DNA of 64,000 bases from Xanthobacter sp. NM-59 (GCF_021401125.1 NZ_JACBFQ010000001.1:682001-746000); one strand, 5' to 3'. Shown: positions 45,541 to 54,364, counted from the stretch's first letter. The notes: generated by a model not told the origin, from the letters alone. Program-made: numbers and translations.

Positions 45541-48150
45541 ATGAGTATAATAAAATATATTGACGCACCAGCAGGTGCCGGGAAATCGACGTTCATTTAC
45601 AACAACATAGCTGATTTGGCCTCAAATAGAGAGAAGTTCATACTTGCAGTTCCGACAACTGAGTTAGCCAATACGTCAGCCAATAAACTTAAGGAGCTGA
45701 CCAACGGCAGATTCACTGTCACGTTAATTCATGGTGAAGATGGGTCGTCTGGAAATGTCGCCTCTCGAATCATCGCAGCAATGAAGTCATTTCATGCTGA
45801 TTACGGGCAGGTGATAGTGATAACCCACGCGGGATTCGATTGCGTTCCATATTTTCATCGGCCCAATCATTGCAATCTCATATTTGATGAATGCCCGACT
45901 CCCATTGACTTCTTTGAGCTTACTGTTCCTCATAGCCATGAAATTTTAACAAACCATCTTTCAACAGGCGGTGACGGGACATATGTGCACATTTTCTGCA
46001 AGAAAAAGAAAAACTTGGCCGATATCATCGCTAAGGGCAGGAATGATGAGGTGTATGCGCAGTTCAGAGATGTTGCGGTCAAAATCACCTCTCTCGGCTG
46101 GGATACCATGGTGAAGGCGGACAGCTACGAGGCACTGCTTTCCGGAAAATCCACCACGGATACCCTTCATGTTCACGCTGTTCGGAACGCTCGCATTCTT
46201 GGGAGTTTCAAGAGCTGCACAATCATAAGCGCCCGCTTCAAGGAAAGTATATTATTTCACACGATGCAAAATTATGGGGTTACATTTGAACCACACCCCG
46301 TTCCGGACGGCTCATTTGAATATTTAGAGCATCAGAATGGACATCTTCTGACTATTCACTACCCAGATATCAAGCGTATATCTAAGAATATAATGAATAA
46401 TAACCCGTCACTTGTGAAAAATATCAAGGACTATTCTATATCTTTGTTCGCTTCAAATAAATTTATTTTTCTTTCTAATAAAGGAATGAGCCATATCGAC
46501 TTGATAATGGCGGGAGGTATTGAGCTAAGCGGCTGCCCTCATGGGTCCAATAATTACAGGCATATCCATAATTCTCTTATATTTCCTGCCTACAATCTCA
46601 ATCCGGAACAAACCAAATTCCTTGAATATCTTGGTCTGGATGGACCTCAGATTGAGGTCGGCATCCATTGTCATGGCATATATCAGGCGTTCATGCGCTG
46701 CTCTGTACGAGATGGAAATTCCAAGGAACCAAAGCACCTGATTGTTCCTGACAAAAGGACCGCCGATTGGCTGCTGGAGGTTTTCCCCGGATCGACGCTG
46801 AAGCTCATTCCAACGGCCAAGGCAGACGCAACCCTGGGCAAGTCTGGGCGCCCTCAGAAATACGAAAGCAATGCCAAGCGGCAGAAGGCATATCGGGACA
46901 GGAAGAAGGCTGAGAAGGCCGCCGCCAAGTTGGCACCTGAAAGTGACCGCCAACAATTAGCCAATGCCGACCGTTACAAAACCTCTATAGAGTCTATTAA
47001 TAGTTTCGTAACGATTCAAGAACATATGTTAAATGGAAATCAAATGAAAACTAATATTTCTTCTAATGTCCATATATTTACAGGTGCTGAGAACAATAAT
47101 TCGCATATTATATCTGGCGATGTCCAGGCTTTCTCAAGTTCAGACTTCGTTGTAACTAGAGGTATATGTGAAGACATTGAGGCTCGTGAGCCACTTAGGA
47201 GAGAATCATTTGAATTCAGAGCGGTTATGAACTTCTATTCACGACTTGATACGTTTGGTTCAGATGGAGTAATAGCGTTTGATTCGATTGACGAAATAGT
47301 TGATACATTTCGAGGAACATTTGACATTTACTACGAGAAGCCAAGCGGGCCTGGGTTTTTTAATTTCACAAAATTTGCATGTAATCCGTCAGAATCCAAA
47401 AGACAGGAGGATGCCCTATCCTCCCGTGTCATGATCCTTGATAACGATGGCGGTGGTATAAGCCATAAGAAGTTTGTAAATATATTATCCAGTGAGAAAA
47501 TTCTTATCTGCAACACAAGAAATTCAACTGCGAATAACCCAAGATGGCGTGCTATTATTTTCCTATCAGACGAAGTTTCGGTGTCTAATTATTGCTGTCT
47601 CTTTGACGGGATTATGGGGGAGCTGGCAAGGCATGGCTACACACTTGCTAAGGCAGACCCCAAGAAGCCCTACTCAAAGGCCCATGGTTTCGATACGTCC
47701 AAGCGCAACATCAACGCTATTTTTCGCCTACCCTGCCAAGCCTATGAGGAAGGAGGCAGCTTCTTCCATGACTATGTTGGCGACGATCGCCAACTGATGG
47801 ACGTTAAGGCGTGGATTGCAAAGGCGCCCGTGCCCAGGGCGCCTCAACCTGCAGAAGGACAGCAAGTCCTCCAGATGACGGAATGGCTCACGGAGCTACC
47901 GGAGGCGGTGAAAAGGGCTATTGCGGATTATGAGACTGAAGGCATCCAGCCGAAGAATGGAAACTATGCCCTCTTTAAGCTCGGCTGTGTAGCCGCTGGC
48001 GCTGGAATGCCGGAAGCCCAGGTGAGGGAGTTGTTAGAAGCGGAAGCGCGAAAAGCCAACACACCAAAGGATCGCCTGAGGCAGATTCCTTGGATCATTC
48101 AATCACTCAAGGGATATGGGGCATTCACGTCAAAGCACTGGCGCCACTGA
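45541..48150 (+). CDS. Helicase-like P-loop protein fused to primase-like domain (putative replication protein)
   Basis: 869 residues. The N-terminal part (1 to about 380) is helicase-like: Walker A DAPAGAGKST (about 8-17), VITHAGFD, Walker B LIFDECP (about 117-123) and TIISARFKES. A basic linker GRPQKYESNAKRQKAYRDRK (about 435-455) probably binds DNA. The C-terminal part carries a pattern seen in primase-polymerase-like replication proteins: VMILDNDGGGIS (about 630), ICNTRNSTANNPRWRAIIFLS (about 655-675) and a helical PriCT-like tail. I infer a replication protein of the element. Codon and base use are AT-rich compared with the host. ATG 45541 follows TGGAATAATT without a strong ribosome binding site. 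No transposase or relaxase motif. Confidence 0.7.
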   Translation: MSIIKYIDAPAGAGKSTFIYNNIADLASNREKFILAVPTTELANTSANKLKELTNGRFTVTLIHGEDGSSGNVASRIIAAMKSFHADYGQVIVITHAGFDCVPYFHRPNHCNLIFDECPTPIDFFELTVPHSHEILTNHLSTGGDGTYVHIFCKKKKNLADIIAKGRNDEVYAQFRDVAVKITSLGWDTMVKADSYEALLSGKSTTDTLHVHAVRNARILGSFKSCTIISARFKESILFHTMQNYGVTFEPHPVPDGSFEYLEHQNGHLLTIHYPDIKRISKNIMNNNPSLVKNIKDYSISLFASNKFIFLSNKGMSHIDLIMAGGIELSGCPHGSNNYRHIHNSLIFPAYNLNPEQTKFLEYLGLDGPQIEVGIHCHGIYQAFMRCSVRDGNSKEPKHLIVPDKRTADWLLEVFPGSTLKLIPTAKADATLGKSGRPQKYESNAKRQKAYRDRKKAEKAAAKLAPESDRQQLANADRYKTSIESINSFVTIQEHMLNGNQMKTNISSNVHIFTGAENNNSHIISGDVQAFSSSDFVVTRGICEDIEAREPLRRESFEFRAVMNFYSRLDTFGSDGVIAFDSIDEIVDTFRGTFDIYYEKPSGPGFFNFTKFACNPSESKRQEDALSSRVMILDNDGGGISHKKFVNILSSEKILICNTRNSTANNPRWRAIIFLSDEVSVSNYCCLFDGIMGELARHGYTLAKADPKKPYSKAHGFDTSKRNINAIFRLPCQAYEEGGSFFHDYVGDDRQLMDVKAWIAKAPVPRAPQPAEGQQVLQMTEWLTELPEAVKRAIADYETEGIQPKNGNYALFKLGCVAAGAGMPEAQVRELLEAEARKANTPKDRLRQIPWIIQSLKGYGAFTSKHWRH

Positions 48151-48157
48151 GGCGGTG

Positions 48158-48198
48158 GCAGCCTCTCCATTGCCCCTTCAGATGCTTGGGGAGGCTGC
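48158..48198 (+). terminator. Hairpin after the helicase/primase-like gene
   Basis: GCAGCCTCTCC (48158-48168) pairs with GGGGAGGCTGC (48188-48198) with one G-T wobble, 8 nt after the stop codon. No T-tract. A smaller hairpin AGGCGG...CCGCCT follows at 48211-48225. It separates the plus-strand gene from the convergent minus-strand cargo. Confidence 0.45.
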
Positions 48199-48384
48199 GC
48201 AGCGATAGTGAGGCGGGTTCCGCCTGATCTCCCAATGCCCCTTGTCGCCGGCCCTGTGCGGCGGCCCCCTCTGTCTCCTGTCACCAGCTTCGGCAGGGAT
48301 GTTCAGGCGCCCTCTCCCTGTCCCTTGTCACCATTCTATCGGCGCCAAGGGCACCCCGCCATGCGAGGCAATATATCGTCAAAA

Positions 48385-49332
48385 TCATTGTTCAAATAGG
48401 TAGTCCCATCCAAGTTTTTTCACCACAAATTCCTTTGTGTCTTCACACCATTTCCGTTTAGAGGGCGCATTATTAAATTCATTGTTTCGCCTTATCGATG
48501 CTCTATTCAAAGCGTCAGTGGCACTGCGGCCTGAGCCGAACATGAGTTGCCACGTCCCCTGATAGAGTTTGTAATGAAGCCTCAATTCACGTAAGTTAAT
48601 TTGAAAATATGAAGTGCATGTTAGGTTGATTTTTTCAAGCCAAATTATAGACGATGCAAGTTGATTTGCTATATCTCTGTCATTTAGACCATCGTCTGAG
48701 AGATTTTTCATGTATCTTGAGGAAAATCTCTGAATCTCATCCGGCCCAATATCGCCATCCGATAATTTGAAGCTAGTGTTATTTGATATATTATTTTTTA
48801 TTTTCGCACTTGTAACGCAATCGAAAAAATTATTGATTGCATCATCTGCTCCATTAAGATTAAAAGATACTATATGTTTCCCGGCCGGATCAAATACAGA
48901 AACAAATTTTCCAACTTTCATGTATGACGCGATATCAGAAATTTCATATTTCCCATCGAAATCGTATATATAACTGTCGCTCAAGGATTTTCCTTTTAAT
49001 ATCATCGTTATTGGCTTAGGTGTACTTCCAGATGCGGATGAATATGGTGTAAACAATAATCCAAATGACATATTTCTAGATTCGTTGCGCCAATCTGGAT
49101 TGAACACCTCCAGGAATGTGTCGTTATTTTCAATGTAATTGTTGATTCTGAACGTTGTACCACCGGTGTTGGACTCTATAGCGCAAAATAGGCGATCCCC
49201 GTTAATGTTATTGTAGAGCGTTGCGGCCCAATTTCCCGTCTTAATTTCGTTGATTAACTTAAACTCGGCGCTATGTGCAAGGCTTTGGCCCAATGCCAGC
49301 CATGTTATAAGAGAAAGCGTGTACCTGAGCAT
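48385..49332 (-). CDS. Exported protein of unknown function (island cargo)
   Basis: 315 residues with a signal peptide (MLRYTLSLITWLALGQSLAHSA, cleavage near 22). The first 170 residues of the mature protein end in FNLNGADDAINNFFDCV, a motif also found at the C-terminus of two other cargo proteins (51512 and 52284), suggesting a shared beta-rich fold similar in outline to IalB-type periplasmic proteins. A second, helical region of about 130 residues follows (DGDIGPDEIQRFSSRYMK...) with no family I recognise. ATG 49332 is preferred because GAGGGG precedes it; ATG 49347 is also possible. Last gene of the minus-strand cargo run. Confidence 0.72.
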   Translation of the reverse strand: MLRYTLSLITWLALGQSLAHSAEFKLINEIKTGNWAATLYNNINGDRLFCAIESNTGGTTFRINNYIENNDTFLEVFNPDWRNESRNMSFGLLFTPYSSASGSTPKPITMILKGKSLSDSYIYDFDGKYEISDIASYMKVGKFVSVFDPAGKHIVSFNLNGADDAINNFFDCVTSAKIKNNISNNTSFKLSDGDIGPDEIQRFSSRYMKNLSDDGLNDRDIANQLASSIIWLEKINLTCTSYFQINLRELRLHYKLYQGTWQLMFGSGRSATDALNRASIRRNNEFNNAPSKRKWCEDTKEFVVKKLGWDYLFEQ

Positions 49333-49347
49333 GCCCCCACCCCTCAT

Positions 49348-49965
49348 TTATCGCCCGATCAACTTCGCGACGCATGATATCTTTTGACGCTGTGTGTTGT
49401 CATTTGACATACATTTTACGAATTTCGAATTCGGATTATTATCTATTACTTTTTCGATTAATTTTGTTCCATTCCAAGTGAGCGATACAATACAGGTCGC
49501 TTCTCGCTTTCCAAGGCAAGGCTTAAGCTCGCCTCTCGACTGGAACACGATTGTTGCCGGCTTATTCTTGTCCTCCGGGAAGCCAACAACTCCAGAAGCG
49601 GTGCGTTGATATATGCGTGTAAGCTGCCCCCCAGCATGATCTGAGAACACAAAGAACTCACAGCCATCTGTGCTGCAGGCACCATTGCCGCGATCTCGAT
49701 AGCCACACAGATCACCGGGTTGAAATAAAATAATATTACGGCCGCGTTCATTATTTCCTATATTTTCTATAGTAGCTGTATCGTGGTTAAGGTCGTAGCC
49801 CATATCATTACAATAATTAAGAACGGAGTTTGCGATTTCTTTTGCCTCTTCTGGAAGCTCATTTAATGTTCCAGACTGAGCTAACGCATGATGTTTCACC
49901 AGGACACTGCTCGCCAGCAGCGTAGCCGAGACGACAGCGATGCTTCTAAAAAAATGCCCAGCCAT
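49348..49965 (-). CDS. Exported cysteine-rich protein, unknown function (island cargo)
   Basis: 205 residues with an N-terminal signal sequence (SIAVVSATLLASSVLVKHHALA, cleavage near 29-30). The mature part contains eight cysteines, including CGYRDRGNGACSTDGCEFF, compatible with periplasmic disulfides. No family recognised. Stop is directly adjacent to the start of the next cargo gene, so they are co-transcribed. Low GC compared with the chromosome. Confidence 0.7.
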   Translation of the reverse strand: MAGHFFRSIAVVSATLLASSVLVKHHALAQSGTLNELPEEAKEIANSVLNYCNDMGYDLNHDTATIENIGNNERGRNIILFQPGDLCGYRDRGNGACSTDGCEFFVFSDHAGGQLTRIYQRTASGVVGFPEDKNKPATIVFQSRGELKPCLGKREATCIVSLTWNGTKLIEKVIDNNPNSKFVKCMSNDNTQRQKISCVAKLIGR

Positions 49966-49993
49966 CTTACGTGATCCCTGATTGCAGAGTGGG

Positions 49994-50437
49994 TTAGCGC
50001 CTTATTTTAGATAGCTCATCGGCTCTTAACTTCGTTTCTATCGCAATGCATAGCGGATAATCCCAAATCTCGGCCACCTTATCAACACCGTCTTCGGGCT
50101 CACACTTCGTATCGCGAAATTTGATCCATGCACGTTGAGCTTCACGCAGATGTTTTTGGGCACTTGGCGATAGGCGAGCCATGGCATCATGGTAAACCAT
50201 ATTGAGCCGGACATCCTGCCTATCAAGCTCGCCCACAAGACAAGTTCGACTCTGAGACGCTGACCTCGCCTCCGCGATACACTCATCAAATTTCGGGCTC
50301 AGCTCAGAGGTCCGCCCTGGAAGACTTGAGATCGCGAACAAGCCACAGGCAATACCTAGCGCCACCGTCGCCCTTGCAAATCGAATGGCATTAGCCGCCA
50401 TGTATGCAAGAAATGTAATTAATATGTATTTATGCAT
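49994..50437 (-). CDS. LprI/DUF1311-family exported protein (island cargo)
   Basis: 147 residues: hydrophobic export signal in the first 45 and a DUF1311 (LprI) domain from about 50. Diagnostic pattern: FDECIAEARSASQSRTCLVGELDRQD, LNMVYHDAMARLS, LREAQRAWIKFRDTKCE and a late LCIAIETKLRADEL with four conserved cysteines. LprI of Mycobacterium tuberculosis inhibits lysozyme, but most members are uncharacterised periplasmic proteins. The start could be ATG 50437 or ATG 50401; neither has a strong ribosome binding site. Confidence 0.75.
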   Translation of the reverse strand: MHKYILITFLAYMAANAIRFARATVALGIACGLFAISSLPGRTSELSPKFDECIAEARSASQSRTCLVGELDRQDVRLNMVYHDAMARLSPSAQKHLREAQRAWIKFRDTKCEPEDGVDKVAEIWDYPLCIAIETKLRADELSKIRR

Positions 50438-50485
50438 ACGAGTGTAACCTATTAATAAATCGATAAATTTATCATCTACATAAGT

Positions 50486-50878
50486 TCATTTACGACATTT
50501 TATATGGCGTGAACCATCGATGTATAATATATTTCCTCCTCTTGTTGACAGCTTAAAAACATGTTTCGTCATATCTTTTTTTTCTTCAACATTTTCCCAA
50601 AATTCATAACAACTCGATGAGGCAATGATGTTGTCACCTTCCTTTTTTACCGTATCAATTAGGCAATGATTTTCATATTGATCGATGACGGATTCCAATC
50701 TGTCGCCGATCAAAACACCAAACTCGATATTCGTGATAGAGTTTGGCCCCTCTCTATCATCGCAGTCTTTCATTGAAGTCGCCCATATTCCCTCCCACGC
50801 CTCACCCGCGCGCGCAGGTTCCAGACTTCCGCAAATTGATAGAAGCACACTAATGCCAAACGCAGTTGCTTTGTTCAT
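50486..50878 (-). CDS. Small exported protein, unknown function (island cargo)
   Basis: 130 residues with signal peptide MNKATAFGISVLLSICGSLEPARA (cleavage near 24). Mature sequence begins GEAWEGIWATSMKDC and contains five cysteines; it resembles small extracytoplasmic beta-barrel-like proteins (lead W-G-x-W) but no family is assigned. The frame extends upstream to 50995, where it would overlap the next gene; ATG 50878 gives a normal signal peptide. Confidence 0.65.
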   Translation of the reverse strand: MNKATAFGISVLLSICGSLEPARAGEAWEGIWATSMKDCDDREGPNSITNIEFGVLIGDRLESVIDQYENHCLIDTVKKEGDNIIASSSCYEFWENVEEKKDMTKHVFKLSTRGGNILYIDGSRHIKCRK

Positions 50879-50978
50879 TGTCTTTTTCTTCGCTCGGTAA
50901 CAGCGCTGCCAAATGGCAGAGCCGGTTATGATTCGGGAGATCGCGTTGGGCTTTTCAATCTCCCTTGGGGTGGCCACA

Positions 50979-51164
50979 TTATAGGATATCGACAACGCGG
51001 TCGACGGAATCGACCGCCCTCACACGGCAACCCGGATTGGCCTGAGCGACTGACTTCATCGCGTTGAGGATGTCGGCGGGCAGGTTCTGGGTCACGATCA
51101 CCGTAGACCAGTTGCCCGTCTTGTTCTGAAACTGCACCTGCACCTGTTCGTAGCCGCTCGCCAT
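50979..51164 (-). CDS. Small protein of 61 residues (island cargo)
   Basis: A 61-residue protein starting MASGYEQVQVQFQNKTGNWST, without signal peptide or membrane segment, ending RAVDSVDRVVDIL. ATG 51164 has AAGGGG 9 nt upstream; a TTG at 51182 is in frame. It is the only cargo product that appears cytoplasmic, so a regulatory or immunity-like role is possible but unsupported. GC content is higher than that of its neighbours. Confidence 0.6.
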   Translation of the reverse strand: MASGYEQVQVQFQNKTGNWSTVIVTQNLPADILNAMKSVAQANPGCRVRAVDSVDRVVDIL

Positions 51165-51197
51165 GTCATCTATCCCCTTCAAGCAGGCCCACCGCTC

Positions 51198-51497
51198 TCA
51201 GCAATTATACCAGTGGACGCGTATCCACCCTGGCTTCATGCCGGGCGCACCCATTTCCCGTATGTTGAGACTTATGGTCGTGGTCACCGCGCTTTGGGAT
51301 GGCGGGTTGGCATATTCAACATACCAAATGCCGTCCTCCTCCCAGACGCCATAGACCTCGACGTTTCCAATGCCATGCGCTACCACGCAAAGGTGGCGGG
51401 CTTCCGCCATTCGTTCGCTCGCTCCGCCCGCGTTCACCTGACTGGAAATGATGATGAGTGAGGCGGTGGTGAGAGCTGCCAAAGCCATTCGTTTCAT
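51198..51497 (-). CDS. Small exported protein, unknown function (island cargo)
   Basis: 99 residues with signal peptide MKRMALAALTTASLIIISSQVNAGG (cleavage near 23-25). The mature 75 residues contain a His/Cys pair and a C-terminal WIRVHWYNC. No family recognised. ATG 51497 is preferred to an upstream in-frame ATG at 51533, which would overlap the preceding gene. Spacing of 14 nt to the preceding gene suggests an operon. Confidence 0.65.
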   Translation of the reverse strand: MKRMALAALTTASLIIISSQVNAGGASERMAEARHLCVVAHGIGNVEVYGVWEEDGIWYVEYANPPSQSAVTTTISLNIREMGAPGMKPGWIRVHWYNC

Positions 51498-51511
51498 AGC
51501 TACACCCGTTC

Positions 51512-52192
51512 TCACCGGCCAGCTTCCAGGCACTCATCAAAATCAGAATCTAATATATCCATTGCACCGCTAAGATCGAACTCCACGGTGTGCCCCTTTA
51601 TGTCGAAACTAATCCAAATCCTCTCGGTTGGCGGTGGCTCACCTTTAATCTTAGCAGCATATCGCCCTACGATAAGCATTTGATATACGCCAAATTTACT
51701 GAAAAAATCCTCAATTCCAATTTCATTCTGGCCGGTTGCATGCGCATTAAAGCCATACGGCTGCTGAGCAGTGGCACCATCCGGAGCGATCACATCTATC
51801 GTCGCAGAAACCCTGAAATTAGGACTATCATCGCCGTAATTTCTAAAATTCCATACTGGACTTGCTGCAAGTAGGTGAAATTTGTCGGCATTATCAATGC
51901 CCTTGAATATCGTTGTGACATCGCCGTTTTTATTTTTTTGGACGAGGAAACAAACATCTGTTCCATCAGGAACGGTTAGACCAATTATTCCGAACTGCGT
52001 ATCTTCTATTTTCTTTCGAAAGAAGGCTTTTTTCGATTCGATAATTGCACTATTGCCCAAAACGCCTGTTAAATCACCAACAATAACACCATCACGTGAT
52101 AACAAGACCGCGCCTATGGCAGCGCCTATCACGAGGGATGCCAAAATCGCGACCATTTTGTTTGACCTGTTGCCCTGACCATTTTCGGACAT
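51512..52192 (-). CDS. Membrane-anchored periplasmic protein, paralogue of the next gene (island cargo)
   Basis: 226 residues: a short cytoplasmic tail, one transmembrane anchor (MVAILASLVIGAAIGAVLL, about 13-31) and a periplasmic domain. That domain matches the protein encoded at 52284-52880 by eye: FF-x-K-x-x-E-x-TQ, PDG, NGD, ASPVWNFRNYGDDS against SSPRWNFGSYGRSS, and a C-terminal FDLSGAMD...DEC against FSLSGYQR...VEC. Function unknown. ATG 52192 has AGGA 9 nt before it. Confidence 0.7.
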   Translation of the reverse strand: MSENGQGNRSNKMVAILASLVIGAAIGAVLLSRDGVIVGDLTGVLGNSAIIESKKAFFRKKIEDTQFGIIGLTVPDGTDVCFLVQKNKNGDVTTIFKGIDNADKFHLLAASPVWNFRNYGDDSPNFRVSATIDVIAPDGATAQQPYGFNAHATGQNEIGIEDFFSKFGVYQMLIVGRYAAKIKGEPPPTERIWISFDIKGHTVEFDLSGAMDILDSDFDECLEAGR

Positions 52193-52283
52193 GACAATCA
52201 TCCTAATTCGGGGAGCATTTGGAACGCATCCTGCTTTGGCCGTGAAGCCCGCCGGTTATGCATCTAAGGGGTGTGGTGGGGGG

Positions 52284-52880
52284 CTATTTGCTGGCACTAT
52301 TCATGCATTCGACCAATATCGGCTGCACTCTCTGATATCCTGAGAGACTAAAAACCGCACTGTAACCGTCTGCGGTTATCACAATATCCGGACCGGCCCC
52401 GCTTGAAATGTATTCAATAAATCCATGTCCTGCAAAAACACTATACAGATCCGGCAATCTTGCTGCCTTACGCTCAAAGTCGTTGATAATTATCATCGTG
52501 TTGCTGATGGGATATGCGTCAATTTGAAAGCTCTTTTCGTCACTCTCATTCGGGGACGCGCGGAAGGACACCGTAACGTCAAGCTTCCGGCTGGAGCGGC
52601 CGTAGCTTCCGAAATTCCACCTCGGAGAAGACGCATCCACTTCCAAAGCGCTTCCTTTTGATGTGCCGTTTGCCAGAACGATAATGTCCCCATTATCCAG
52701 CTTCTTCAGGACATCACAGCGCTTCTGCCGACCGTCAGGCGTGGCGCCAATGACGATCCATTGTGTTCCTTCTACCCGTTTGTTGAAGAAAAATGTTTCA
52801 ATTTCAGGGGTAGCTGCCGATGCATTACCAGCGGCGAAAAAGACAATGAAAGCTGCGAATGCATATTTGAGCGCGCTCAT
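52284..52880 (-). CDS. Exported protein, paralogue of the preceding cargo gene
   Basis: 198 residues with signal peptide MSALKYAFAAFIVFFAAGNASA (cleavage near 22). The mature domain is paralogous to that at 51512-52192, sharing the WNF-x-x-YG core and the C-terminal F-x-LSG...EC motif. The pair probably arose by duplication inside the island, one copy keeping a cleavable signal and the other a membrane anchor. Function unknown; the outline resembles IalB-like extracytoplasmic domains. Confidence 0.72.
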   Translation of the reverse strand: MSALKYAFAAFIVFFAAGNASAATPEIETFFFNKRVEGTQWIVIGATPDGRQKRCDVLKKLDNGDIIVLANGTSKGSALEVDASSPRWNFGSYGRSSRKLDVTVSFRASPNESDEKSFQIDAYPISNTMIIINDFERKAARLPDLYSVFAGHGFIEYISSGAGPDIVITADGYSAVFSLSGYQRVQPILVECMNSASK

Positions 52881-53058
52881 GCCCCAACCTCATTATGTAA
52901 TTATGAGCTGATATTGTTATCTATAGGTAGGCAGAATCCACGAATTCCGTTTTACATCGCGCAATCAGCTATCAGATGTTGGCAGAATAAACGTGGATGC
53001 ATGGAGCTGGCCCGACGCTCACAGGGCATTGTCTTGGAGATCGGGCCGGCTTGGGGTC

Positions 53059-53709
53059 TTAGTCTTTACGATTGGCGGGGTTGGCCCATTCCATGAACCC
53101 CTTGGCCGCCTTGTCGGCGGCCGCGTCGCCTGGAGGCTTGGTGCTAAACGGGTTGGCGGGCTGTTGCGCTTTGATCGGCTGGATAGGCGCAGGAGTGGCG
53201 GTGTCCGTCGCCGGCTGCGAAGGGCGAGCATAGCGGCTGTTATCGTCCTGGGGCGGCTGCGCGCGGAGCGTGGTGCTCTGCTGGACTGGGGGAGACCGAG
53301 GAACGTCCGCCGTTGCTTCTGGCCCATAGCCATACTTGTTGTCGTCAGGATCGGACGGCTTCGCCCACCAGATGATGAGAAGGATGAGACCCACCCCCGT
53401 CAGTGCGATGAGCTGCCACCAACCGCTTTTGCCAATGTCATGAAGCCGGCGGCTTCCAGTGGAAAATACAGCGATGCAGCTTGCGACGCTAAATATAGAT
53501 TTAGACAATATATATATTATCGCTAGCAGTCGTCCTAATTCGGGCTGACGCATGACGGCGGAATGAAAACTATTTTCTCCAACGACTTGAGACGCCCATC
53601 CGAACATGGTGAGCGCGAGATAAAACCACCAGAATTCAGATCGAGAAGCTCGCCCACTGAACGTGCCGAACTTCGACATGCACGTTTTGATTGCGGTTTG
53701 GAAATCCAT
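53059..53709 (-). CDS. DUF805-family membrane protein with long proline-rich tail (island cargo)
   Basis: 216 residues. The N-terminal 120 form a DUF805 domain: FGTFSGRASRSEFWWFYL, hydrophobic helices, RRLHDIGKSGWWQLI, and SDPDDNKYGYGPE. A cytoplasmic or periplasmic low-complexity Pro/Gln/Ala/Thr-rich tail of about 95 residues follows, ending in AAKGFMEWANPANRKD. DUF805 proteins are small inner-membrane proteins of unknown function. ATG 53709 gives the family start. It is the first gene of the minus-strand cargo run; 178 nt separate it from the next gene. Confidence 0.8.
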   Translation of the reverse strand: MDFQTAIKTCMSKFGTFSGRASRSEFWWFYLALTMFGWASQVVGENSFHSAVMRQPELGRLLAIIYILSKSIFSVASCIAVFSTGSRRLHDIGKSGWWQLIALTGVGLILLIIWWAKPSDPDDNKYGYGPEATADVPRSPPVQQSTTLRAQPPQDDNSRYARPSQPATDTATPAPIQPIKAQQPANPFSTKPPGDAAADKAAKGFMEWANPANRKD

Positions 53710-54288
53710 CGCGTTCCCCAGCACCCAGGCAAACGCAGATAGCGGTGCGCCCCCGCTATGCGTTGCTCATTGCCCACTTGGTGATCGGGGAGTTGGAAAA
53801 CCGAACGAATACGGTCCCTGTGGCCTTTAGTTCGGAGAACCTGTTGCATACGCCACAGGCTCCCCGACCATAGGGTCAAGGAGTTCGGCGCCATTCCGGC
53901 TGGCACCCATACCGATTCGTTGGGGTTTCCACGCCCCAGAGCGCTGCGTGACGCTCCAACTGCAATCTTAGGGCAGGGGCCGTGTTCTGTCGCGGCAAAA
54001 ATCTGACTGAGATACCGCAGTGCGGCAGCGTTGCATTCTCGCGTCCGTGATCGGCCGCAATCAGATCAAATAAACAGATTTAATATGTTGATAATGATTC
54101 AAGGCCACGTGGGCTGAGTCCGATCAGGGCTCCCATGGCCATCACATGAAGAGTCGGCAGTGGGGGTCAGCTACCCAACGTGAACCACCCTACCAAGCGA
54201 CCAACGTTACCCTAATGTTACCCCATACAGAGATGCAGCTTAGCCATTCGCCGCAAATTTTGAAAAGATGTTATAAATCATGGACTTA
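53710..54288. other. Right end of the element, non-coding
   Basis: About 580 bp between the DUF805 gene and the right tRNA-Lys copy. It contains an 8-bp inverted repeat CCTGTGGC / GCCACAGG (53817-53859), an AT-rich patch at 54060-54110 and the right arm-type repeats. No gene is supported. It likely serves as the attP right arm and the cargo promoter region. Confidence 0.5.
54206..54224. repeat. Right arm-type integrase repeats
   Basis: GTTACCC at 54206-54212 and GTTACCCC at 54217-54224, direct copies 11 bp apart, matching the motif and nearly the spacing (12 bp) of the left set at 43538-43556. Confidence 0.65.
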
Positions 54289-54364
54289 TGGTGAGCCCGT
54301 CGGGATTCGAACCCGAGACCCCATGATTAAAAGTCACGTGCTCTACCGGCTGAGCTACGGGCTC
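54289..54364 (-). tRNA. tRNA-Lys (TTT), right copy
   Basis: Identical 76-nt tRNA-Lys on the minus strand. Its upstream side (54396 onward) is chromosomal, so this copy most likely keeps the original promoter, and the element (or its integration) supplied the sequence to its left. Confidence 0.95.

Noticed and set aside
48211-48225. Small AGGCGG/CCGCCT hairpin after the helicase/primase-like gene considered as attenuator
   Set aside because: Short stem, no T-tract and no downstream plus-strand gene to control.
53535-53906. Minus-strand frame overlapping the DUF805 start
   Set aside because: Overlaps a recognisable DUF805 N-terminus in another frame and shows no motif of its own.
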